Under the pieces are notes generated by a model. The model was not told the DNA's origin. It did no database searches and saw only the letters and a program-made list of their open reading frames with translations. Positions 25,720-34,727 of a DNA stretch of 64,000 bases are shown here, piece after piece. The stretch covers positions 271,171-335,170 of the forward strand of contig JAJTEL010000001.1 of assembly GCA_021299715.1 (NCBI GenBank). The letters run 5' to 3'. Numbering within the stretch: position 1 is the stretch's first letter; the number at the start of each line of letters is the position of its first letter. Source of the DNA: Ilumatobacteraceae bacterium (GTDB taxonomy: Bacteria; Actinomycetota; Acidimicrobiia; Acidimicrobiales; Ilumatobacteraceae). The position numbers and the translations under genes were made by a program.

Positions 25720-26853
25720 ATGAGCATTGATGAAAAGAGCAACTCAGAACTCATCGGTCGCGATGAGCTGAACGACATTGAAGCAATCCTTGCCATCACT
25801 AACACTGATGTCGACGAGGTGGAGCACATTGTGAAGAACAATGCCGACAGCATCTTCACCTGGGACTACACCTTGGCCCGTCCGGCGTTGCGCAAGTTGT
25901 ATGAAAAGGCAAAGACCGGTCAGTGGAACGGTGCAACAGACCTCGAATGGGACACCGATGTCGACGTTGAGAAGTCTGTTTTTGAAGACAGCCAAATCTT
26001 GGGAAGTGGAATGGAGCAGGCGTTGTACGCCGACACATCGCTTGGCAAGTGGGGCGACAAGGAATGGCTGGAGTTCGGCATTGAAGGTCGCAAGTGGCAG
26101 CTCAGCCAGTTCCTTCATGGTGAACAGGGTGCTCTCATTTGCACCGCAAAAATTACAGAGACCGTGCCCTGGTACGACGCAAAGTTGTACGCAAGCACTC
26201 AGGTTGTCGACGAAGCACGCCACGTTGAAGTCTTCGCGCGTTACTTGGAAGAAAAGATGGGTGGCGGCTATCAGGTCAATACTCACCTTCGTCTTCTGTT
26301 AGACGACATCATCAACGACAGCCGTTGGGACATGACGTACTTGGGAATGCAAATCATGGTGGAAGGTCTTGCTCTCGCCGCATTCGGATTCCTTCATGCA
26401 ACAACAAACGAACCACTTCTGAAGAAGTTGCTTCGCTATGTCATGAGCGACGAAGCACGCCACGTGGCATTTGGCGTTCTCAGCCTTCAAGAGGTCTACA
26501 AGGAAATGTCCGACAAGGAAATGAAGGACCGCCAAGAGTTTGCCTACGAAGCAAGTGTGCGTATGCGCGACCGCTTCTTGCAGCAAGAAGTGTGGGACCG
26601 CATGGGTGTCAACACAAAAGAAATTGCTCCCGCAATGTTGCAAGACCCATCACGTCAGTTGTTCCAACAGATGCTGTTCTCGAAGATTGTGCCGAACTGC
26701 AAGAAGTTGGGCCTTCTCGACCGCAACGACAAGTGGCTGCGCCACAAGTTTGAGGAAATGGGTGTTATCCAGTTCGAAGATTGGCAAGACACAGGCGAAG
26801 AATTCACCGAATTTGAATTGGGAAAGGAAATGCCCGCCCTCGGCCAGCAGTAA
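25720..26853 (+). CDS. Ferritin-like diiron-binding oxygenase-type protein
   Basis: This 377-residue protein has the four-helix diiron pattern: FLHGEQGALICTAKI, DEARHVEVF, MVEGLALAAFGF and DEARHVAFG. That is two E-x-x-H-type pairs plus bridging Glu residues, as in ribonucleotide reductase R2-like and AurF-like oxygenases. The substrate is unknown. N-oxygenase, R2-like ligand-binding oxidase and fatty-acid oxidation roles are all possible. AAAGGA upstream of ATG 25720 supports the start. The pair with a TetR regulator suggests inducible expression. A terminator follows. Confidence 0.8.
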   Translation: MSIDEKSNSELIGRDELNDIEAILAITNTDVDEVEHIVKNNADSIFTWDYTLARPALRKLYEKAKTGQWNGATDLEWDTDVDVEKSVFEDSQILGSGMEQALYADTSLGKWGDKEWLEFGIEGRKWQLSQFLHGEQGALICTAKITETVPWYDAKLYASTQVVDEARHVEVFARYLEEKMGGGYQVNTHLRLLLDDIINDSRWDMTYLGMQIMVEGLALAAFGFLHATTNEPLLKKLLRYVMSDEARHVAFGVLSLQEVYKEMSDKEMKDRQEFAYEASVRMRDRFLQQEVWDRMGVNTKEIAPAMLQDPSRQLFQQMLFSKIVPNCKKLGLLDRNDKWLRHKFEEMGVIQFEDWQDTGEEFTEFELGKEMPALGQQ

Positions 26854-26869
26854 AAACAACACCGTCTCG

Positions 26870-26900
26870 GAGCCCGTTCCCTTTTGGGGGCGGGCTCTTT
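26870..26900 (+). terminator. Intrinsic terminator after the diiron protein gene
   Basis: GAGCCCG and CGGGCTC form the stem, followed by TTT. It separates this unit from dapA. Confidence 0.75.
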
Positions 26901-26909
26901 GGCTGTGAT

Positions 26910-26925
26910 GGGTCATAATTGACCC
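26910..26925 (+). promoter_or_regulatory. dapA -10 region inside a palindrome abutting the start codon
   Basis: GGGTCA-TAAT-TGACCC ends at the base before ATG 26926. The -10-like CATAAT (26914-26919) is six bases before the ATG, so a leaderless message and a repressor site over the -10 are both suggested. No good -35 is present. Confidence 0.45.
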
Positions 26926-27828
26926 ATGGCCCTTTTCGGACAAGTTCTCACGGCAATGATCACGCCGTTCGATGACAACGGTGCATTGAACATTGACGAA
27001 GCAGTCCGCCTTGCCAAATGGCTGCAAGACAACGGAAACGATGGTCTCGTGGTGTCTGGCACCACTGGTGAATCGTCCACATTGACCGACCAAGAGAAAC
27101 TCGATCTGTGGGACGCAGTCATCAAGGCGGTCACCATTCCTGTTATCGCCGGGTCTGGTTCAAACGACACTGCACACTCGGTTCACCTCACCAAAGAAGT
27201 CACCAAGATGGGTGCTGCCGGAATTCTTGCGGTGGGTCCGTATTACAACCGTCCGCCACAATCTGGTTTAGAAGCTCACATCACCGCCATGGCCAACGCA
27301 ACCTCGTTGCCGGTTGTTGTGTACGACATTCCCGTGCGCACCGGACGCAAGATCAACACCGACACTCTGGCTCGGCTGGCAAACAACGTAAAGAACATCA
27401 AGGCGTTGAAAGATGCAGCAGGTAATCCAGCAGAAACCGCAAACCTGATGGCGCAAGTTCCAAAAGATTTCGAGTTGTACTCTGGAGACGACGGCCTCAC
27501 GCTTGCATTTCTTGCCTACGGCGGTGTGGGTGTCATTGGTGTAGCCACACATTGGAGTGCGCCAGAACATCAACTCATGATTAATGCGTTCAAGAACGGC
27601 GACGTTGCAACAGCGCGCGCCATGAACGACATTCTTCTCGAAAGCTACGCATTCGAAACTGGTGATGCGAATCCGAACCCCATTCCATCAAAGGTCATGA
27701 TGAACACTCTTGGCTTCTCGGTAGGCGAGTGTCGCTTGCCAATGGGTCCGCCCCCTGCAGGTCTCGACAACCGCGCACGACAGGTGCATGCGAATCTTGA
27801 GAAAGCACGCGCTGGGTTGCGCGGCTAA
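26926..27828 (+). CDS. dapA: 4-hydroxy-tetrahydrodipicolinate synthase
   Basis: DapA condenses pyruvate with aspartate semialdehyde at the head of the lysine/diaminopimelate branch. The 300-residue aldolase barrel has SGTTGESSTLTDQEK, the Tyr in VVVYDIPVRTG and the Schiff-base Lys in ALKDAAGN. The start is ATG 26926 with no Shine-Dalgarno and a -10-like box six bases away. rnj follows after five bases, an order common in actinobacteria. Confidence 0.96.
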   Translation: MALFGQVLTAMITPFDDNGALNIDEAVRLAKWLQDNGNDGLVVSGTTGESSTLTDQEKLDLWDAVIKAVTIPVIAGSGSNDTAHSVHLTKEVTKMGAAGILAVGPYYNRPPQSGLEAHITAMANATSLPVVVYDIPVRTGRKINTDTLARLANNVKNIKALKDAAGNPAETANLMAQVPKDFELYSGDDGLTLAFLAYGGVGVIGVATHWSAPEHQLMINAFKNGDVATARAMNDILLESYAFETGDANPNPIPSKVMMNTLGFSVGECRLPMGPPPAGLDNRARQVHANLEKARAGLRG

Positions 27829-27833
27829 CACTC

Positions 27834-29495
27834 ATGGCTTCTTCTATTCGAATTTATTTTCTTGGCGGTCTCGGCGAAATTGGCCGTAACTGCATGGTGT
27901 TAGAGCAAGACGACAAGTTGTTGCTCATTGACTGCGGTCTCATGTTTCCCGATGCAGACATGCACGGCATCGATCTAGTTCTTCCCGACTTCACATTCCT
28001 TATAGAAAACAAAGACCGCATTGTTGGCTGTGTTGCAACACACGGTCACGAAGACCATGTGGGTGGGCTTCAGTTCTTGCTTCGCGAATTGGAATTTCCT
28101 ATTTATGGTTCTGCAGTAACGCTCGGTCTTGCTCGCAATCGCATTGAAGAAGCAGGACTTCTGAAGAACACCGACTTGGTGGTTGTTCGCGACGGAGAAC
28201 GAATTGCTATTGGTCCGTTCGATGTTGAGTTCCTGCCCGTTACTCACTCTGTTCCTCATGCGCACGCCATCATCGTGCATACACCGCAGGGTGTCATTGT
28301 GCATTCGGGTGACTTCAAGTTGGATCTCACGCCCGTTGATAATCGCCGCACCGACTTGGCGCGCCTTGGCGAACTTGCCGCAACGGTGGGAATTCGTTTG
28401 TTGATGTGCGACAGCACCAATGCAGAAGAACACGGACATGCACCTAGTGAAAAGAGTGTGGGTGCTGTGTTGCGTCAGTTGTTCTGGGAACACAGAGATC
28501 GTCGCATCATTACCGCATCTTTTGCCAGCCATATTCACCGTGTGCAACAAGTAATTGAGGCTGCGCGAGACCACGGTCGAAAAGTGTGCCTCATGGGTCG
28601 TTCAATGCAGAAGAACATTGCATTGGCCATCGATCTGAAATTAATTGACGTTCCAGCAAGCGTTTTCATAGATGTTGAAAATGTGCACGACTATGCGCCA
28701 GAAGATGTGTGCATTATCTCTACGGGTTCACAAGGTGAACCAATGTCTGCGTTGTCTTTATTGTCGCGCGGTGAGAGTAAGTGGTTCACAGTAGGTGAGC
28801 ACGACACAATCATTTTGTCCAGCCACGCAATTCCTGGCAACGAAGGAAATGTGAATCGCGTGATTGATGGTCTCATGCGCGCCGGTGCAAAAGTGGTGCA
28901 CAGTGGAATTGCCGATGTACATGCAACGGGTCATGCCCAGGCCGACGAATTAAAGACGTATCACTCCATTCTTCGTCCGGAATGGTTTGTACCCGTGCAC
29001 GGCGAGTTCCGCCACATGCGCGCCCATGCCGAACTTGCTGTTGTCATGGGTGCAGATCCGGCAAAGGTGTTGCAGGCAACTGACGGCGACGTTCTGGAAC
29101 TCTCCGACGAGGGTCTTGTGTTCAGCGGGAAAGTTCCTGCCAACTATCTGTATGTAGACGGAATAGTTGGCGACGTTGGCCAAGGTGTTCTTCGTGATCG
29201 TCGAGTCCTCGCCGAAGAAGGTGTTGTGGTCATCGTGGCCACTGTCGATGCGCAGAATCATCGCGTCATCACTGGGCCGGAAATCATCACACGTGGCTGG
29301 GTATATGCGCCCGAAGCAGATGATTTGTTGGATGAGGCAGAGGCCCACGTGGAGCGAGCGTTAGTGAAGGCGCTGGACGAAGGGGTGTCTGACATTGACG
29401 CGCTCGAGAGGGAAGTGCGTCGCGCTGCAGGCAAATTCGTGAATGAGCGCACCAAACGCCGACCCATGATTGTGCCCGTCGTAATGACCGCCTAA
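27834..29495 (+). CDS. rnj: Ribonuclease J
   Basis: RNase J is a beta-lactamase-fold/beta-CASP ribonuclease with 5'-3' exonuclease and endonuclease activity. The 553-residue protein has GGLGEIGRNCMVLE, the zinc motif HGHEDHVGG and the later SGDFKLDLTPVD. It also has the beta-CASP portion with SGHAQADELK-like VHATGHAQADELK, and a C-terminal domain. It is five bases behind dapA and likely in the same message. With PNPase it forms the RNA decay set seen in this window. Confidence 0.96.
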   Translation: MASSIRIYFLGGLGEIGRNCMVLEQDDKLLLIDCGLMFPDADMHGIDLVLPDFTFLIENKDRIVGCVATHGHEDHVGGLQFLLRELEFPIYGSAVTLGLARNRIEEAGLLKNTDLVVVRDGERIAIGPFDVEFLPVTHSVPHAHAIIVHTPQGVIVHSGDFKLDLTPVDNRRTDLARLGELAATVGIRLLMCDSTNAEEHGHAPSEKSVGAVLRQLFWEHRDRRIITASFASHIHRVQQVIEAARDHGRKVCLMGRSMQKNIALAIDLKLIDVPASVFIDVENVHDYAPEDVCIISTGSQGEPMSALSLLSRGESKWFTVGEHDTIILSSHAIPGNEGNVNRVIDGLMRAGAKVVHSGIADVHATGHAQADELKTYHSILRPEWFVPVHGEFRHMRAHAELAVVMGADPAKVLQATDGDVLELSDEGLVFSGKVPANYLYVDGIVGDVGQGVLRDRRVLAEEGVVVIVATVDAQNHRVITGPEIITRGWVYAPEADDLLDEAEAHVERALVKALDEGVSDIDALEREVRRAAGKFVNERTKRRPMIVPVVMTA

Positions 29496-29550
29496 GGGCG
29501 GGAAAGCCTTTCTGGGCGGGGGTATCCCGAACACCCGTTCACCCCAGGAG

Positions 29551-29556
29551 TACCTT
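29551..29556 (+). promoter_or_regulatory. -10 box TACCTT of ftsK
   Basis: TACCTT plus seven bases precedes ATG 29564. CAGGAG at 29545-29550 is too far from the ATG to act as a ribosome site and would lie upstream of the predicted transcript. Confidence 0.35.
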
Positions 29557-29563
29557 TTTATTC

Positions 29564-31981
29564 ATGTCTGGCAAGGGTTCTCGTTCGTCATCTGGCGGCT
29601 CAAAGGGGTCGGGTGGCTCTCGTGGTGGGGTAAAGACCCCGCCAAAGGGCAATAAGCGCCCTTCAGGAAAGTCCACCGCAAAGTCCGAAGAGTCGGCCGG
29701 CGAGTCGGTGCGCAATGTGGTTCGCGGTCGTGAAGTCGAGTTCTGGGGCATCGGCCTCATCAGCACGGGCATCGTTCTGGTGTTGTCCATGTATTTACAT
29801 ATGGCTGGACCATTGGGCAGTGGTATCGACACCATGTTTGGTTGGCTGCTCGGCCTCGGGCGTTTCGCACTTCCTGTCGTTGTTGTCGGAGTAGGCGTTG
29901 CAATGGTGCGCCGCCGCAGTGTTGAACATCGTGTGCGATTGGCAATTGGTTGGACAGTTGTTGTTCTTGCTGTCCTCGGTCTCTTGCATGTTGTAAACGG
30001 TGCAGACAAAATCGTTGCCGATGTCGACGCAATGTCGCAGGCCGGCGGTTGGTTTGGTGCAATTATCGGCGAGCCACTTCGTTCAACGCTGAGCTGGGCA
30101 GGTGCACTTGTTGTGTTGTTCGCAATTGGTCTTGCTGGTGCCATGTTGGTCACCGACACAACTGTTCCTGAACTAGTTGCACTCATTCGAACATGGTCAA
30201 ACAAAGCAAGCGACAAAGCGGCAACGGCTGCACGCACGGCAACAACCAATCGTGAACGCGGTTCTTATGACGATCTCGTAGAAGTTCCCGGCGAAGAGAA
30301 TCGCCCGTCGCGTCCAGCGCAGAAGAAACCAAGTATTTACGACGCAGCCGATGATGAAGACTTGGCACCAGAAAAGCCAAAGCCATCCCGCAGGCCACGC
30401 AGTACACCGGGTGAAGCGAAGACGCCAGAGTTCGTGGGCAAGCCAGGTACCAAGCCAACCAATTCATCTTCTGAGAGCACATCGCCAGCAGTGTCGTCAA
30501 CACCTGGTTCGTGGACACTTCCACCGACCGATGTGCTTGGGTTAACTGAAGTGTTTCAAGTAGACAAAGCACGTGTTGCCGAACGTGGGCGTTTGCTCGA
30601 GGAATCACTCGCATCACACGGCGTGGAAACACGTCTCGTCGGAATGACAGTTGGGCCTACTGTTACCCGTTTCGAACTTGAACTTGGTTCGGGTGTAAAG
30701 GTTGCAAAGGTCACCAGTTTGAACCGCGACATTGCGTACTCAATGGCTGCAACCGATGTTCGTATCCTGGCTCCAATTCCGGGCAAGTCTGCTGTTGGTG
30801 TCGAAGTGCCAAACGAATCGCGTCAGTTGGTGTCGTTGGGCGACCTTATGGTCAGTGCCGAAGCTCGCGCAGCAACACACCCGTTAGATGTTGCTGTTGG
30901 TAAAGACATCGCAGGTCGCGCAGTGTTCGTCAACTTGGCGAGCACGCCACACATGCTTATTGCAGGTGCAACAGGTGCTGGTAAGTCAAGTGGAATCAAC
31001 TCCATCCTTACGTCGCTGTTAATGCGCAGTACGCCAGACCAAGTGCGTCTTATCCTCATCGACCCGAAGCAAGTAGAAATGGGCCAGTACGCGCGTTTGC
31101 CACACCTGTTAACTGCACCGGTCACCAACCCGAAGAAAGCAGCAAACGCTCTCGGATGGGCTGTCAAAGAAATGGAACGTCGTTACGACTTGTTGGTCGA
31201 AGTGGGCTTCCGAGACATTGGTGGTTACAACGCCGCATTCGACAAGGGTGAGATCAACGATCCGAATGCCGAAGAGGGCACCAAGAAGTACGAGCGTCTG
31301 CCGTTCATTGTTGTGGTGGTCGACGAATTAAACGACCTCATGATGGTTGCTGCACGTGACGTTGAAGAATGCATTACTCGTATTGCGCAGAAAGCACGCG
31401 CCGTGGGTATTCACCTCATCGTGGCTACACAGCGTCCGTCGGTCAATGTCATTACTGGCGTTATCAAGGCAAACATTCCTGCGCGTATGGCGTTTGCGGT
31501 CAGCAGCCTGACCGACAGCCGAGTCATTCTCGATCAACCCGGCGCAGAGAAACTTGTTGGTAAAGGCGACATGTTGCTCATGCCGGGCAACACAAATGTT
31601 CCTCAACGTATTCAGGGTTCGTGGGTAGACGAAGAAGAAGTGCGCAAAGTAGTTGCACACTGGCGTCGTCAATCTCCCGAAGTTGTATACGTCTCAGGTA
31701 TCGAAGGTGAAGAGGGTGGCGGGTCGTCATCGTCTGGAAATGGTCCACTGTTCGGCGGGGGCGGAAGCGAAGACGACCTCGTTCGTCAAGCCATCGATGT
31801 TGTGGTGCGATCTGGTCTTGGTTCCACGTCTATGTTGCAGCGCAAGCTGAAGGTGGGCTTTGCCCGTGCAGGAAGAATTATGGATGAACTGGAAGAGCGG
31901 GGCATTGTTGGTCCAGCGCAAGGTTCTAAGCCGCGAGATGTTCTAATGACTGTTGAGGAACTGGAAGCAACGGAGGGCTGA
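29564..31981 (+). CDS. ftsK: DNA translocase FtsK
   Basis: FtsK/SpoIIIE pumps chromosome termini through the division septum. The 805-residue protein has a Ser/Gly/Lys-rich start and about four membrane segments (residues 60-210). A charged linker, an alpha domain, and a RecA-like motor with Walker A GATGAGKSSG and Walker B VVVDELNDLMM follow. IVATQRPSVNVITG and the C-terminal winged-helix gamma domain (DLVRQAIDVVVRSGLGSTSMLQRKLKVG) that reads KOPS-like sites complete it. The linker is short compared with E. coli FtsK. Confidence 0.96.
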   Translation: MSGKGSRSSSGGSKGSGGSRGGVKTPPKGNKRPSGKSTAKSEESAGESVRNVVRGREVEFWGIGLISTGIVLVLSMYLHMAGPLGSGIDTMFGWLLGLGRFALPVVVVGVGVAMVRRRSVEHRVRLAIGWTVVVLAVLGLLHVVNGADKIVADVDAMSQAGGWFGAIIGEPLRSTLSWAGALVVLFAIGLAGAMLVTDTTVPELVALIRTWSNKASDKAATAARTATTNRERGSYDDLVEVPGEENRPSRPAQKKPSIYDAADDEDLAPEKPKPSRRPRSTPGEAKTPEFVGKPGTKPTNSSSESTSPAVSSTPGSWTLPPTDVLGLTEVFQVDKARVAERGRLLEESLASHGVETRLVGMTVGPTVTRFELELGSGVKVAKVTSLNRDIAYSMAATDVRILAPIPGKSAVGVEVPNESRQLVSLGDLMVSAEARAATHPLDVAVGKDIAGRAVFVNLASTPHMLIAGATGAGKSSGINSILTSLLMRSTPDQVRLILIDPKQVEMGQYARLPHLLTAPVTNPKKAANALGWAVKEMERRYDLLVEVGFRDIGGYNAAFDKGEINDPNAEEGTKKYERLPFIVVVVDELNDLMMVAARDVEECITRIAQKARAVGIHLIVATQRPSVNVITGVIKANIPARMAFAVSSLTDSRVILDQPGAEKLVGKGDMLLMPGNTNVPQRIQGSWVDEEEVRKVVAHWRRQSPEVVYVSGIEGEEGGGSSSSGNGPLFGGGGSEDDLVRQAIDVVVRSGLGSTSMLQRKLKVGFARAGRIMDELEERGIVGPAQGSKPRDVLMTVEELEATEG

Positions 31982-31982
31982 C

Positions 31983-32903
31983 ATGGCCGCAACGGCATTC
32001 ACACAGGTATGTGACGGATTGTTTTTTCCTGAAGGGCCTGTGGCAATGCCAGATGGCTCTGTCATTGTCACCGAGATGTTTGGGTCAAAACTCACACGAG
32101 TTCAGCCCGATGGTTCAAAGTCAACTGTTGCCACCATCAACGGATTGCCGAATGGTCTCGCGTTGGGCCCAGGTGGGTTTTTGTACCTGTGCAACAACGG
32201 CGGTGCTTTCACGCCAATGGAACTGGGTGGGCTTGTGTACCCAGGAGAATTTGATCCGGCGAAATACATTGGCGGTCGCATTCAAAAGGTGAATATCGAG
32301 ACTGGCGAAGTCGCCGACCTGTATACGCACTGCGGTGATATTCCGTTGCGCGCACCAAACGACTTAGTGTTCGACGAACACGGTGGGTTCTGGTTTACCG
32401 ATCACGGCATTCGCCATCATCGCAACGCAGATCGCACGGGTATCTACTACGCAAAGGCAGACGGCTCGTTCATTGAAGAAGTCGTGTTTCCAGTTGATTC
32501 CCCGAACGGCATTGGTTTGTCTCCCGCAGGCGACCGTGTGTACTGGGCAGAAACTCATACGGGTCGCGTCTATCAGCGAGAAGTTGTGGCACCTGGCAAA
32601 GTTGCACCCATCGGAGCAGAGGTGCCCACCATGTTGTGCGGCTTGCCCGGATATCAGTTATTCGACTCGCTTGCGGTTGACGGTGACGGAAACATTTGTG
32701 TGGCCACATTGGTGAATGGGGGAATCACCGTCATCTCGCCAACTGGGGATGTCATCTTGTTTGTTGAAGTTGACGACCGCATCACCACCAATATCTGTTT
32801 TGGCGGACCAAACTACGAAACGGCCTATATCACGGCGTCTAGTACAGGCCGCTTGCTTGCAATGGATTGGCCATACAAGGGGCTGAAACTTCACTGGCAG
32901 TAG
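31983..32903 (+). CDS. SMP-30/gluconolactonase-type beta-propeller protein
   Basis: This is a six-bladed propeller of 306 residues with FFPEGPVAMPDGSVIVTEMF, then PNGLALGPGGFLYLCNNGG. APNDLVFDEHGGFWFTDHG and SPNGIGLSPAGDRVYWAET supply the metal-binding Glu/Asn/Asp pattern of SMP-30 lactonases. A sugar lactone is a likely substrate but unproven. The start is ATG 31983, with GGAGGG 31972-31977 inside the ftsK end, so it is coupled to ftsK. Confidence 0.85.
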   Translation: MAATAFTQVCDGLFFPEGPVAMPDGSVIVTEMFGSKLTRVQPDGSKSTVATINGLPNGLALGPGGFLYLCNNGGAFTPMELGGLVYPGEFDPAKYIGGRIQKVNIETGEVADLYTHCGDIPLRAPNDLVFDEHGGFWFTDHGIRHHRNADRTGIYYAKADGSFIEEVVFPVDSPNGIGLSPAGDRVYWAETHTGRVYQREVVAPGKVAPIGAEVPTMLCGLPGYQLFDSLAVDGDGNICVATLVNGGITVISPTGDVILFVEVDDRITTNICFGGPNYETAYITASSTGRLLAMDWPYKGLKLHWQ

Positions 32904-32914
32904 GCTCTACCCCA

Positions 32915-34192
32915 ATGGGGCAGCGCTTTTACATTGAAACCTTGGGATGCCCCAAGAACCAAGTCGACTCAGAAAAGATTGTTGGCACTTTGTTGGCCGA
33001 TGGCCTGACGCCCACCGACGATCCATCGAAAGCCGATGTAGTGGTGGTGAACACGTGTGCATTCATTGAAGATGCGCGCAAGGAAAGCATCGACACGCTT
33101 CTCGCTTTAGACGATCAACGCAAGCGCTCATCTCGATTGGTGGTCACAGGGTGCATGGCAGAGCGCTATGGCGACGAACTTGCCGAAGCATTGCCAGAGG
33201 CCGACCAAGTGGCTGGCTTTGGTGTACCCATACAGTTGGGTCGAAAACCCATCGCGGTCACGGGCGATATTCCCACGTTTGATCTTCTCAATCTTCCGCG
33301 CCCGAAATCGTCTGCTCCATGGGCATATATAAAGATTGCAGAAGGATGCGATCGCAGTTGTGGCTTCTGTGCCATTCCATCGTTTCGGGGTCCTCAACGC
33401 AGTCGAGATGTGTCGTCCATTTTGAATGAAGTTGAACAAGTTGACGTGCGCGAAGTTGTGCTTGTTGCACAAGACCTTGCTAGCTACGGAAAAGATCGCC
33501 CAGAAGAACTAGGCGCTGGTTCCATCGTTCAATTGGTGCGCGACGTTTCGTCAATGGTGGATTGGGTTCGTCTTTTGTACCTGTATCCAAGCGACCTGTC
33601 CGATGATCTCATCGATGCCATCTTGTCAACGGGTGTTCCGTATTTCGACTTGTCTCTACAACATGTCAGCAAAGAGCACCTTCGACGCATGCGTCGATGG
33701 GGCGACAAAGATCGTTTCTTAGAACGCATTCAGCGCATTCGTTCGTTGGCTCCCGACGCAACGTTCCGCAGCAACTTCATTGTTGGATACCCCGGCGAAA
33801 CCGAAGACGACCACGACCAATTGCTCGACTTTGTTCGCGAAGCGGAATTGGATTGGTGTGGCTTTTTCACGTTTAGCCCCGAAGAAGGAACTCACGCGCT
33901 CAGCCTGCCCAACCATGTAGACGAAGCATTAATGAACGAACGCATTGCTGAACTGCGAGAAATTCAGGACAACATCACCGCCGAACGCCGTGATGCACTT
34001 TTGGACACCACCATCACAGTGTTAGTTGATGAGCCTGGCATTGCGCGCTCGTTCCGCGAAGCACCAGAAATTGATGGTGTTGTTCAAGTGCCCGAGTCTC
34101 TTGAGGTGGGGCGATTCCATACTGTGCATGTTGAGCAGGTGTTTGGTCCAGACCTCATTGCGGTTCCCGTGGAGAACGCCGATGGCCGTTGA
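32915..34192 (+). CDS. rimO: Ribosomal protein S12 methylthiotransferase
   Basis: RimO adds a methylthio group to Asp88 of S12. The 425-residue protein has the UPF0004 domain (FYIETLGCPKNQVDSEKI, NTCAFIEDARKES, TGCMAERYG), the radical-SAM triad CDRSCGFC near residue 149 and a C-terminal TRAM domain. The start is ATG 32915; the open frame from 32867 is inside the preceding gene. TAGGCT (32901-32906), overlapping the previous stop codon, is eight bases upstream and may be a promoter. pgsA overlaps by 11 bases. Confidence 0.95.
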   Translation: MGQRFYIETLGCPKNQVDSEKIVGTLLADGLTPTDDPSKADVVVVNTCAFIEDARKESIDTLLALDDQRKRSSRLVVTGCMAERYGDELAEALPEADQVAGFGVPIQLGRKPIAVTGDIPTFDLLNLPRPKSSAPWAYIKIAEGCDRSCGFCAIPSFRGPQRSRDVSSILNEVEQVDVREVVLVAQDLASYGKDRPEELGAGSIVQLVRDVSSMVDWVRLLYLYPSDLSDDLIDAILSTGVPYFDLSLQHVSKEHLRRMRRWGDKDRFLERIQRIRSLAPDATFRSNFIVGYPGETEDDHDQLLDFVREAELDWCGFFTFSPEEGTHALSLPNHVDEALMNERIAELREIQDNITAERRDALLDTTITVLVDEPGIARSFREAPEIDGVVQVPESLEVGRFHTVHVEQVFGPDLIAVPVENADGR

Positions 34193-34727
34193 CGAAACCG
34201 CCATCGTGACATGGGCCAACATGGTCACAGTGGGGCGAGTTCTCGCATCACCATTTTTGTTCGCAATGATTCCTGCCGAGCGAGTGGGGTCGTGGGCGGC
34301 ACTCATTGTGTGGATTGTGTTGTGTAGCAGCGATGGCTTCGATGGTTATCTCGCGCGCAAACACGGAATTACTCGTAGCGGCGCATTCCTAGACCCACTT
34401 GCCGACAAAATTCTCGTCCTCGGTGCAATGTTCACCCTTGTCAATCGCGGTGTGCTGTGGCTGTTGCCCGTTGTCATCATCGCCGCACGCGAAATCATTG
34501 TCAGTTTGTATCGCGTTTTTGTTGGTTCAAAAGGCGTGTCTATGCCAGCTAGCAAATTGGCCAAAGTGAAAACGTTTAGTCAGCAATTGGCTGTGGGATT
34601 TGCTCTTGCACCGTTCTCAATTAACGATGCCACGTGGACGTTCGTGGTGTGTTTGTGGATTGCGGTAGCTCTTACGTTGTTAAGTGCGGCGCAGTATGCG
34701 TGGCGTGCCACGGTTGCCTCACGATGA
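34182..34727 (+). CDS. pgsA: CDP-diacylglycerol--glycerol-3-phosphate 3-phosphatidyltransferase-type enzyme
   Basis: This CDP-alcohol phosphatidyltransferase of 181 residues has four to six membrane helices. The full metal motif DGFDGYLARKHGITRSGAFLDPLADK (D-G-x2-A-R-x8-G-x3-D-x3-D) is present. It probably makes phosphatidylglycerolphosphate. The start ATG 34182 lies within rimO. The next start overlaps its stop as ATGA. The rimO-pgsA-cinA order is common in actinobacteria, which favours PgsA over cardiolipin or inositol variants. Confidence 0.9.
   Translation: MAVDETAIVTWANMVTVGRVLASPFLFAMIPAERVGSWAALIVWIVLCSSDGFDGYLARKHGITRSGAFLDPLADKILVLGAMFTLVNRGVLWLLPVVIIAAREIIVSLYRVFVGSKGVSMPASKLAKVKTFSQQLAVGFALAPFSINDATWTFVVCLWIAVALTLLSAAQYAWRATVASR

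Noticed and set aside
29539-30249. 236-codon minus-strand ORF over the ftsK start
   Set aside because: It is a low-complexity Thr/Arg/Pro shadow; the FtsK membrane domain is on the other strand.
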